From Francisellaceae bacterium (GTDB taxonomy: Bacteria > Pseudomonadota > Gammaproteobacteria > Berkiellales > Berkiellaceae), in the NCBI GenBank assembly GCA_023266415.1, contig JAHFQG010000054.1, positions 1 to 7,504 on the forward strand: a stretch of DNA of 7,504 nt, read 5' to 3'. A model generated the notes under the pieces. That model saw only the letters and a list, made by a program, of their open reading frames with translations. It was not told the DNA's origin and did not search any database. The translations under genes were made by a program, and so were the position numbers. Positions 1-5,099 of the stretch are shown in pieces (position 1 is the first letter of the stretch; every line of letters begins with the position of its first letter).

Positions 1-27
1 AAATATCTTAACATTGAGAACATCCAC

Positions 28-47
28 GGGCGAGGCACGCCTCGCCC
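28..47. repeat. Short perfect palindrome, REP/MITE-like intergenic repeat
   Basis: Two 9-base arms, GGGCGAGGC (28-36) and GCCTCGCCC (39-47), are perfect reverse complements around a 2-base centre. Read on the minus strand with its flanks (TAG before, GTGGATG after), this resembles a widely dispersed class of bacterial intergenic palindromes of the form TAGGGGCGAGGC...GCCTCGCCC. That resemblance is from memory; only one copy lies in the window. It lies just upstream of the promoter of the first gene, so it may also end transcripts coming from the left, but no U-tract follows it. Confidence 0.6.
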
Positions 48-69
48 CTACAAAATCACAGTTAGATAG

Positions 70-97
70 TTGACAATATAATGGCGGCGGATATAAT
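70..97 (+). promoter_or_regulatory. Sigma-70 promoter of the coiled-coil gene
   Basis: A consensus -35 box TTGACA (70-75) and a consensus -10 box TATAAT (92-97) are separated by 16 bases. Both hexamers match the consensus fully, so this should be a strong constitutive promoter. Transcription would start near 104. This rules out the in-frame ATG at 81 as the start of the next gene, because that ATG lies inside the promoter, and it points to the ATG at 132. Confidence 0.8.
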
Positions 98-131
98 AGG
101 GGGACATTTTATTTCCAGGAACTCAGCCATT

Positions 132-764
132 ATGCCCAAACGACGTACTTCTAACTCAGAAAATACCCTTTTTACCAAAATGACGCATCTGTCTCTTTCA
201 CAAGAGCAAGAGGTGCTGGTTCAGCCATCTTCTAACCTACCCAATAACCTTCCTGCCGAAATAACTCATTCGTCTCCTTCACAAGAGCAAGAAGTGCTCG
301 TCCAAAAATTACGTCAAATGTTTGACCAACAACGAAAAACCATTCGAAACCTACGACGCGAAAATAAAAAATTGAAATACGAAAATAAACAATTAACAGA
401 AGACAAGGACTACTTTGAGGGACTGTCAAACGAATATGTCGACGACATTTTTGAGAAGGATGACGAGTTATTCTCGATGGTGGAAGAACTGGAATCAGAA
501 CAGAAAGAACGGGAATCGATCATGGAAAGACTGGGATCTGTAAAGCGAGAACTAATGCGCTTTGTACACTACACTCAGCAACGTGATGTTGAGGAAGCTT
601 TGGGAAAACGCCCTGCCATTACTACTACTCCCATCGCCCGCAATGTGAAACCGTTTCTAATCACAACATTTGAACCTGACACTTCCGGCCCTGGCGAAAC
701 ATTTCCCCCTCAACGCGCGGAGGGGGATACTCCGGGAGTACATATGTCGGCTTTACATCCGTAA
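132..764 (+). CDS. Coiled-coil protein of unknown function
   Basis: I do not recognise this 210-residue protein. The reading frame extends up to an ATG at 81, but that codon lies within the promoter at 70-97. I therefore start at the ATG at 132, preceded by AGGA (117-120) at a slightly long 11-base spacing. Residues 18-31 and 45-58 are near-identical copies of THxSxSQEQEVLVQ. Residues ~59-145 are highly charged and helical, beginning with a basic stretch (RKTIRNLRRENKKLKYEN) that resembles a basic leucine zipper and followed by an acidic, Glu-rich coiled coil. There is no signal peptide or membrane segment, so the protein is probably cytosolic or an exported effector-like protein. The tail (residues ~190-210, FPPQRAEGDTPGV and onward) is encoded by palindromic repeat DNA. 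It is convergent with the minus-strand operon. The reading frame and promoter make it credible as a real gene; the function is open. Confidence 0.7.
   Translation: MPKRRTSNSENTLFTKMTHLSLSQEQEVLVQPSSNLPNNLPAEITHSSPSQEQEVLVQKLRQMFDQQRKTIRNLRRENKKLKYENKQLTEDKDYFEGLSNEYVDDIFEKDDELFSMVEELESEQKERESIMERLGSVKRELMRFVHYTQQRDVEEALGKRPAITTTPIARNVKPFLITTFEPDTSGPGETFPPQRAEGDTPGVHMSALHP
183..305 (+). repeat. Direct repeat with 81-base period inside the coiled-coil gene
   Basis: Positions 183-224 and 264-305 are two 14-codon copies offset by exactly 81 bases (27 codons). They encode THLSLSQEQEVLVQ and THSSPSQEQEVLVQ. The central TCACAAGAGCAAGA is identical in both and most other differences are silent or single-base. 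The spacing keeps frame, so this looks like an old internal tandem duplication of a 27-codon unit whose second half (PSSNLPNNLPAEI) has since diverged. Confidence 0.8.
704..747. repeat. Compound palindromic element covering the 3' end of the coiled-coil gene
   Basis: Three palindromes lie end to end. The arms TCCCCCTC (704-711) and GAGGGGGA (720-727) enclose an 8-base loop. TACTCC and GGAGTA (728-740) flank a single G. ACATATGT (740-747) is self-complementary. Such strings are typical of REP-like intergenic repeats, yet here they lie in frame and supply the last residues of the upstream gene. As RNA they could also form a 3' hairpin that stabilises the transcript, but no U-tract follows, so a classical terminator is not supported. 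Confidence 0.6.
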
Positions 765-774
765 AAATGACGCG

Positions 775-1066
775 GGGGTGACATAGGAAGCCCTTTTCGA
801 AAGCCATTCTTTAGTTAAGCTGGCAGAACTCGGTCGGATAACCCTTGTTCGCTGGCCCTTCTAACCCTTACCCCCAGTGTTTTATGAAAAACCTTCTGAA
901 TCTGAAAAAAATTCGTTATTAGGGGCCAAGAACAAGCGGTAACCGAGCGAGTATCTGCCAGCCAAGGAAGGACATAATACTGGACCCTACCCCCTTCGCT
1001 GGGGTGACAAGAAAATACGCTGGGGTGACAAATGCGGCACTGGAGCTAAAGGCTCACGGGGTGACA
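775..1066 (+). repeat. Four dispersed copies of GGGGTGACA
   Basis: The 9-mer GGGGTGACA occurs at 775-783, 1001-1009, 1022-1030 and 1058-1066. The two middle copies extend to a 13-base identity, GCTGGGGTGACAA (998-1010 and 1019-1031), with a 21-base period. On the minus strand the motif reads TGTCACCCC. The copy at 1001 continues as AGCGAAGGGGGTAGGGTCCAG, which resembles the common bacterial intergenic repeat TGTCATCCC-GCGAAAGC-GGGATCCAG. The four copies lie on the same strand, on both sides of the large inverted repeat. Confidence 0.65.
819..962. repeat. Imperfect ~40-bp inverted repeat, possible MITE or large stem-loop
   Basis: The left arm (819-859) starts GCTGGCAGA. The right arm (922-962) ends with its complement TCTGCCAGC. 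Read as reverse complement, the right arm matches the left at about 33 of 41 positions, with a one-base bulge. Shared blocks are GCTGGCAGA, ACTCG, TCGG and CTTGTTC. The ~62-base middle contains a run of A residues and no gene. An RNA made from either strand would form a long interrupted stem. The size and the lack of coding content fit a miniature inverted-repeat element or a degraded pair of REP units; target-site duplications are not obvious. Confidence 0.65.
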
Positions 1067-1079
1067 GGAAAAAATTAGA

Positions 1080-3452
1080 TCATAGGGCATGAGTCGTTAC
1101 TTTTGCTTTTTGGGTGCGGGGATGCAAATCAAATAAGACGGCTTGGATCAACTCCAAGGCAGCGGCTCCTTGGTACACATTGACGTACCGATGGAGCCCA
1201 TTGGGGGTTGAAAACCAGGGATGGGCTGTTTCAAAAAACACGGCATTGTCATACCACCCATAATGGCTGTGTAGGTTATGAATGAGTCGGATCCCTCTGG
1301 CAGTCAAGGACACAGCGCTACCCACATACAACACCACTTCCACCCCCCGCCGTTCCGCGGATTCTATGAGAGTTTGGCACAGAGGGGCTTCTTCTGCGGA
1401 TAACTGGGGAATAGATAATACGATCCGTTGTTTAGCCTCTTGAAAACAATCCTGTAAAAAAGTCAACAAGGTTTCTCCGATTAAACATCGGGTACGTACA
1501 GGCAGGCCCACTTGTGGGTACAATTGGTGTTGAGACAAAGCATGCTCTGGTTTTGAAAATAGCCATTTGGCTAACTTTCCGGAAGGGCTATGGGTATTCG
1601 GATCAAAAATTTCCATATCCCCCATGACCATCAACCCTTCTTTAGCACATAAAGCCACTCGATTTAACAGAGAAGGTTGGGTATCAAAGACAAAAGGTCG
1701 GGGGGAGGTGGTGGTACACACAGGACTAAAGATAACCCACGGAGCAGATTTTCCGTTTAATTCAGAGAAAGTCCACACAGGAATATCACCCAAGGCAGCC
1801 TCTTGTAAGGCCTGTTGCAAAGCCTCTTTTTGAGCCGAAAATGGGGTGACGATGGCCGCTGGATGCTTATGCACTTGCAACCACAATATAATTTGTCCTA
1901 CTTCGGCCCGATTGATCTCACCTTCAGAGGCCATATGGTTTTTAATATGCAAATAATTAAACGCTGGGTAACCATAGCGTGCTTTAATTTGGCTGGCAGC
2001 CACCACCTGAGGGATATACCCGTTCGATTGAACATAGGACAAGATATCGGCTCGAGTTTCCGTGTTGTAGCGCAACTGGAGGCGGATAGTACCGGGGGGC
2101 TGGGTAAAATCGGTTTCTTGATAGCGGCTTTTTAGGGATGCCAGACGCCCCCAGGAAGATTGGCTGATAAGATATCCATTAAATTCTAACTCTTCCAGCG
2201 CGGTTTCATCGGCTTCTAATCCAGCAGCTTCGCATAAACCTTGTTCTTCTGCGGGCGTTGTATGACAAGGAGGAAGGCTCAGGGTGTTATCGGTTAGTGC
2301 TATCGCTCGTTGGCAATGGTAGGGTAAAACATAGAGAGAAGACAAATGGGAAGCTTCATCTGCTATCCAGGTATGCCATAGGCAGGCATTTGGGACAACG
2401 TCTGTGGGGGAAGCCACAGTGACATACGGCGGAATATCGGACAAAAGTGAGCGCGCTTCCCAGTAATGTTGAGTCCATAAGTGCAAGGGATAGCGGAAAG
2501 TTTTGTCTAAAAAGTCATCGCCCCAATCAGCCTCGCCTTGCATTTGTTGAAATTGTAGCCACGCCAGCTCGACCCGGCTTTTTTCTGCCATATGCATACA
2601 CACGGGTATAAGGGTTTGATGGAGCAAAGCGCGTTTGGCGCGAATGTTTTCTATGCCTTGTTGGTAGGTTTGTTCAGCTCTGCGGCGCTGTCCGGGTTGA
2701 AGCCAAACGGTTTTCCAAAACGTGGATTTCGTCTCCCTGTCTTCTGCTTGTAACTGTTCCAGTTCCGCTTCCAACCGTTGGTCTTGTTGTTGCAGTGTCG
2801 CCAACCGTGCTTCTACTCCTTCTGGGTATAGAGTTTGTAATCGTTGTAAAACCGTTGAACGTTGTGATGCTTTTTTCAGTCCCAGCAAGAGGGTGGTATG
2901 CAACGTGATGATGGTTTGGTGTATTTGGGTAATGGCAGTGGCTAAATCGGGGATACGGGTACGAGACAGGCGTTGGTAGCATTTTAAAAAATCTGGCAGC
3001 CAAGATTGGGCGAGGGGATCTTCAAAATCGATACTTTGTTGCCATTTTAAACGCCATGCGGCGCCATGGGGGGTGGTAAGGAGAATGCGTGGGGGATCGG
3101 TTTGGTGCACGGCAGCATTCACCCAACAGCTGCTCACATACGCTTGAATGAGGCGCTCTTTGCCTGTGAACACGGGGGTTTCAATGGCTTGAATATCGCC
3201 TGGTTGGAGTGTTAAAAGGTGAGATAAAGCCTGTTGTTGGCTATCATCCAGTGCTTTTGGGGTAGGTTGAGCCACATAATGTGTTAAGGGGGGTATGCTG
3301 GACAAGGGGCCTTCGGGTGTTGTGTCTTGAAATAAGGGGACACAATGGGGCTTAAAGGTATCCCAATGGGTTAACAGGGGTTGTAGTGCGGGGTTATACA
3401 CCGCTTCTTTTTCAGCGAAAGCGTGCCAATACGACAAAAGTGCCTGTTGCAT
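1080..3452 (-). CDS. Degenerate superfamily 1 (Upf1/Dna2-like) helicase with C-terminal PLD-like domain
   Basis: This 790-residue protein keeps the motif order of Upf1/Dna2-like helicases. LDDSQQQAL (68-76) matches the Q motif. TPVFTGKE (92-99) stands for Walker A: Lys98 is kept, but the Mg-binding Ser/Thr is Glu99. A charged coiled-coil insertion lies at ~200-280. DEAS (365-368) is motif II. ALTDNTLSLPP (385-395) replaces GDPKQLPP, and RYN (461-463) resembles motif IV. IVTPFSAQ (534-541) matches ITPYRAQ. TFSELNGKS (561-569) replaces TVDxFQGxE, and LLNRVALCAK (595-604) replaces RLNVALTRAK, losing the arginine finger. Residues ~655-790 resemble a PLD nuclease domain: RRGVEVVLYV (701-710), then LHSHYGWYD (727-735), where HxKx4D has become HxHx4D. 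Intact relatives would unwind or translocate on nucleic acid and cut it; this one may only bind. It is the last gene of the nfuA operon, 9 bases after the previous stop, with an AAGAG ribosome site. The fold call is fairly sure, activity is not. Confidence 0.75.
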   Translation of the reverse strand: MQQALLSYWHAFAEKEAVYNPALQPLLTHWDTFKPHCVPLFQDTTPEGPLSSIPPLTHYVAQPTPKALDDSQQQALSHLLTLQPGDIQAIETPVFTGKERLIQAYVSSCWVNAAVHQTDPPRILLTTPHGAAWRLKWQQSIDFEDPLAQSWLPDFLKCYQRLSRTRIPDLATAITQIHQTIITLHTTLLLGLKKASQRSTVLQRLQTLYPEGVEARLATLQQQDQRLEAELEQLQAEDRETKSTFWKTVWLQPGQRRRAEQTYQQGIENIRAKRALLHQTLIPVCMHMAEKSRVELAWLQFQQMQGEADWGDDFLDKTFRYPLHLWTQHYWEARSLLSDIPPYVTVASPTDVVPNACLWHTWIADEASHLSSLYVLPYHCQRAIALTDNTLSLPPCHTTPAEEQGLCEAAGLEADETALEELEFNGYLISQSSWGRLASLKSRYQETDFTQPPGTIRLQLRYNTETRADILSYVQSNGYIPQVVAASQIKARYGYPAFNYLHIKNHMASEGEINRAEVGQIILWLQVHKHPAAIVTPFSAQKEALQQALQEAALGDIPVWTFSELNGKSAPWVIFSPVCTTTSPRPFVFDTQPSLLNRVALCAKEGLMVMGDMEIFDPNTHSPSGKLAKWLFSKPEHALSQHQLYPQVGLPVRTRCLIGETLLTFLQDCFQEAKQRIVLSIPQLSAEEAPLCQTLIESAERRGVEVVLYVGSAVSLTARGIRLIHNLHSHYGWYDNAVFFETAHPWFSTPNGLHRYVNVYQGAAALELIQAVLFDLHPRTQKAKVTTHAL

Positions 3453-3461
3453 GGTATTCTC

Positions 3462-3644
3462 TTAGGGGGTATCGCGTCGTACGGCGATGGTAGCGTATTT
3501 GTTTCGTTCTTTTTGGCGAGAAGGATTTTCAGTGGTTCGTTCAGCATTATAGTGTTGCAAAAACTGATCGACCTCACTTTGGTAATTTTTTTGAGTATTG
3601 GGGAATTTTGAACGTCGCAAGAGTGATTGGATAAAACGACGCAT
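3462..3644 (-). CDS. Small basic protein of unknown function
   Basis: This 60-residue protein lies between nfuA and the helicase-like gene, with gaps of 11 and 9 bases, on the same strand. Its start is well supported: AAGGAAGG stands 6 bases before the ATG. It begins MRRFIQSLLRRSK, an amphipathic basic helix, and is rich in Arg, Lys, Gln and Asn, ending in AVRRDTP. There is no signal peptide, cysteine motif or membrane segment. The charge would suit binding to nucleic acid or to an acidic partner, but that is inference only. The strong ribosome site and tight packing make it more credible than an average short frame. I do not recognise a family. Confidence 0.65.
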   Translation of the reverse strand: MRRFIQSLLRRSKFPNTQKNYQSEVDQFLQHYNAERTTENPSRQKERNKYATIAVRRDTP

Positions 3645-3655
3645 GATAGCCTTCC

Positions 3656-4240
3656 TTAGTAATAGGGGTTTTCACCCACGGTATGATCGGTGATGTCTTT
3701 CACTGCGGTGATGCCGGGGAGTTGTTCCATGAGAGAGCGTTCGATGCCTTGTTTGAGGGTAACATCCACCATGCCACAACCATGGCACCCTCCGCCAAAT
3801 TGTAGAACAACCACCCCCTCTGAAGTAATATCCACCAATTGCACCATGCCACCATGGTTGGCCAGATTAGGGTTAACTTCTGAGTTGAGGAGGTAGGTGA
3901 CTTGCTCCCATAAAGAGGCGCTCTCTGGGGGTTTATGGCCACGAACGTGGGGGGCTTTGATGGCCAGTTGGCCGCCCAAAGCATCGGTTTGGTAGTCGAT
4001 GTGGGCGTTTTCGAGATAAGGGGCACTGTCTTTATCGATAAACAGGGTAAACTGAGGATAAGAAAGTAAGATATCGTCACTTTTTTCGCCACAGGTGGGA
4101 CAGAAAGACACGTTAATATCGGCGGTTGGCAGACCTGGGTGGTCGAGTGACAGGCGTAAGGCGAGGTTAGGGAGGGGTTCTTGTTGTAGCAGATGGTGGA
4201 AATGCGCTTGGGCCGCCTCTGTAATTTGGATAACTAACAA
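3656..4240 (-). CDS. nfuA: Fe-S cluster carrier protein NfuA
   Basis: NfuA is a cytosolic scaffold or carrier that delivers [4Fe-4S] clusters to target enzymes, notably under oxidative stress or iron limitation. From a TTG at 4238-4240 it has 194 residues, close to the 191 of the E. coli protein, and it aligns from the N-terminus (VIQITEAAQAHF against MIRISDAAQAHF). Residues 1-~100 form the degenerate A-type domain, with SAPYLENAHIDYQTD and GGQLAIKAP well conserved. Residues ~110-194 form the Nfu domain, with NPNLANHGG and the cluster-binding FGGGCHGCGMVDVTLK, where Cys152 and Cys155 are the ligands. It ends GENPYY, like the E. coli GEHSYY. The frame stays open to an ATG at 4318, but that adds 26 residues with no counterpart and starts upstream of a likely promoter. 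GGGGAG stands 9 bases before the TTG. The N-terminal CPTC (47-50) is an extra cysteine pair. It leads a three-gene operon. Confidence 0.95.
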   Translation of the reverse strand: MLVIQITEAAQAHFHHLLQQEPLPNLALRLSLDHPGLPTADINVSFCPTCGEKSDDILLSYPQFTLFIDKDSAPYLENAHIDYQTDALGGQLAIKAPHVRGHKPPESASLWEQVTYLLNSEVNPNLANHGGMVQLVDITSEGVVVLQFGGGCHGCGMVDVTLKQGIERSLMEQLPGITAVKDITDHTVGENPYY

Positions 4241-4274
4241 AACATTCTGCTCCCCAGAAACTGAAAACTTCCCT

Positions 4275-4303
4275 ATTCTACTGCACCCCCACCCCTTCCA
4301 CAA
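4275..4303 (-). promoter_or_regulatory. Possible promoter of the nfuA operon
   Basis: Read on the minus strand, TAGAAT (4280-4275) matches five of six -10 bases. It follows a weak -35 TTGTGG (4303-4298) at a 17-base spacing. Transcription would start near 4268, about 28 bases before the proposed TTG start of nfuA. I see no clear IscR site, but NfuA genes are often iron- or redox-controlled, so a regulator may act here. The weak -35 box limits confidence. Confidence 0.4.
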
Positions 4304-4320
4304 CCTTTCAAAATACACTA

Positions 4321-4338
4321 CCCTTATGGGAGTAAGGG
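4321..4338. promoter_or_regulatory. Inverted repeat in the divergent intergenic region
   Basis: CCCTTA (4321-4326) and TAAGGG (4333-4338) are perfect complements around a 6-base centre. The repeat lies 19 bases before the start of the 72-aa gene and upstream of the likely nfuA promoter. It could be an operator for a dimeric regulator shared by the two divergent units, or a small hairpin in the 5' leader of the + strand transcript. The sequence alone cannot tell which, and a chance palindrome is possible. Confidence 0.35.
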
Positions 4339-4357
4339 CTATTTAGAGGGAACTTTC

Positions 4358-4576
4358 ATGCCAGATCCCAGTACATTGGATTTTAGAGGGCAAGCGGAGC
4401 AAATGATGCGCATCATTGAAGGGCGCCTGCACATTGGGCAACGCCAAGCAGCTTTGGAGTTTTTAATCTTAAAATTCAAAGCGTTATATGAGCAAGGCGT
4501 GATTAGTGGTCGGCAGTATGAAAAAGAAGGCATTTACCCCTATACTTCTATTGATGACGATCAACGAAGAGGGTAA
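4358..4576 (+). CDS. Small protein of unknown function (72 aa)
   Basis: The ATG is preceded by AGAGGGA (4345-4351) at a 6-base spacing, a good ribosome site. The 72-residue product is soluble and mostly helical in character: FRGQAEQMMRIIEGRL and QRQAALEFLILKFKALYEQG would form amphipathic helices. A polar tail, YPYTSIDDDQRRG, follows. No known motif, cysteine pair or signal peptide is seen. It is the first gene of a + strand unit divergent from nfuA, and its stop is 3 bases before the next gene, so the two are very likely co-transcribed and may be translationally coupled. I do not recognise a family. Confidence 0.65.
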   Translation: MPDPSTLDFRGQAEQMMRIIEGRLHIGQRQAALEFLILKFKALYEQGVISGRQYEKEGIYPYTSIDDDQRRG

Positions 4577-4579
4577 ATC

Positions 4580-4831
4580 ATGGTCACGGAACCTACTGGT
4601 AGGATCACTGCTTTTTTGAATAGCTTAGGCTCCAGTGCCGAGGTGGCTCCTATTAAAAATTATATTAACAGCGGTTCAAACACGTCAGAGCAATTGGATC
4701 GGATATTACTCTTAGAGGCAGAGTTGGGGCCCAACACCAATTTAGCCAACCCGACAATAGTTCAGCGAGCCGTAGAGATTGTCAAACAACTAGAAGAGGT
4801 TCCCAAAAAATCATTTAGGAATCAATTTTAA
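4580..4831 (+). CDS. Small protein of unknown function (83 aa)
   Basis: This gene starts 3 bases after the stop of the 72-aa gene. Its ribosome site GAAGAGGG (4566-4573) lies inside that gene's last codons, 6 bases before the ATG. The 83-residue product is soluble, with a Ser/Asn-rich first half (NYINSGSNTSEQ) and two likely helices, LDRILLLEAELG and IVQRAVEIVKQLEEV. It ends in a short basic stretch, PKKSFRNQF. No family, signal peptide or membrane segment is seen. Paired small genes like this may encode interacting subunits, but the sequence offers no direct support. Confidence 0.65.
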   Translation: MVTEPTGRITAFLNSLGSSAEVAPIKNYINSGSNTSEQLDRILLLEAELGPNTNLANPTIVQRAVEIVKQLEEVPKKSFRNQF

Positions 4832-4864
4832 AACCAGCCTCTACCTTTTCTTACAAAATTTCGG

Positions 4865-4870
4865 TATGAT
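4865..4870 (+). promoter_or_regulatory. Possible -10 box before the 61-aa and giant genes
   Basis: TATGAT matches five of six -10 bases and lies in the 82-base gap after the 83-aa gene. No good -35 box stands 16-18 bases upstream (TACCTT at 4842-4847 is poor), so any promoter here would be weak or need an activator. No terminator is visible after the 83-aa gene, so read-through from the two upstream small genes is also likely. Confidence 0.3.
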
Positions 4871-4913
4871 GCCCCCCTATTGTTAGGCAACTGGCCACAT
4901 TAGGAGCGATGTC

Positions 4914-5099
4914 ATGTATTTATGTCAGTTTTCTTCTTTCTCTAAAAACGCTGAAACAACTCCCTGGACGCATTTTGAGGCGTTGTTGGACAAAGCAGAA
5001 CATGATATGGCGATTACTCCAAAAGAAGCAGAGATAGCTTTTTCCAAAGATTTGGCCGTTCTGAGGGAAAAGTCAGTTAAAAAACAAACAAGGCCATGA
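4914..5099 (+). CDS. Small protein of unknown function (61 aa), coupled to the giant gene
   Basis: The ATG has a strong ribosome site, AGGAG (4902-4906), at a 7-base spacing. The 61-residue product begins MYLCQFSSFSK and continues with helical, charged sequence (HFEALLDKAEHDM, KEAEIAFSKDLAVLREK) and a basic tail, KKQTRP. Its TGA stop overlaps the ATG of the next gene as ATGA, so the two are almost certainly translationally coupled: the downstream gene has only a poor ribosome site of its own. A small helical protein made just before, and in step with, a very large partner could be a chaperone or an obligate subunit. That is inference from the arrangement, not from a recognised family. Confidence 0.65.
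   Translation: MYLCQFSSFSKNAETTPWTHFEALLDKAEHDMAITPKEAEIAFSKDLAVLREKSVKKQTRP

Larger units (their letters stand above)
765..1079. other. Gene-free convergent intergenic region rich in repeats
   Basis: No credible coding frame lies between the stop of the coiled-coil gene and the stop of the helicase-like gene, which converge on this region. It contains a large imperfect inverted repeat (819-962) and four copies of GGGGTGACA (775, 1001, 1022 and 1058). I see no tRNA-like fold and no hairpin with a U-tract on either strand. It reads like the remains of one or more short non-coding mobile repeats accumulated between two 3' ends. Confidence 0.65.

Noticed and set aside
28..47. Rho-independent terminator
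   Set aside because: The GC-rich palindrome is followed by TACAAAATC on the + strand and by TGGATG on the minus strand, with no U-tract either way.
765..1079. CRISPR array
   Set aside because: The repeated 9-13-mers are too short, irregularly spaced and not separated by spacers of constant length.
1567..2135. Two overlapping + strand frames of 88 and 106 codons
   Set aside because: They run antisense to the helicase-like gene, whose motifs are in the minus-strand frame, and show no domain features of their own.
2674..3003. A 109-codon minus-strand frame and an 85-codon + strand frame over the coiled-coil insertion of the helicase-like gene
   Set aside because: Both lie wholly inside that gene in other frames. 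Their Arg/Ser/Cys-rich composition is what out-of-frame reading of Gln/Leu-rich codons gives.
1080..3452. Idea that NfuA supplies an Fe-S cluster to the helicase-like protein, as in Dna2-type nucleases
   Set aside because: Cysteines in the 790-aa protein are scattered with no four-cysteine cluster pattern, and the Dna2 nuclease domain is absent.
3371..3611. 68- and 62-codon frames around the junction of the helicase-like gene and the 60-aa gene
   Set aside because: They overlap better supported genes with stronger ribosome sites, and neither has recognisable sequence.
3700..4092. A 130-codon minus-strand frame overlapping nfuA
   Set aside because: It is a shadow of nfuA, whose frame has clear family motifs including CHGC.
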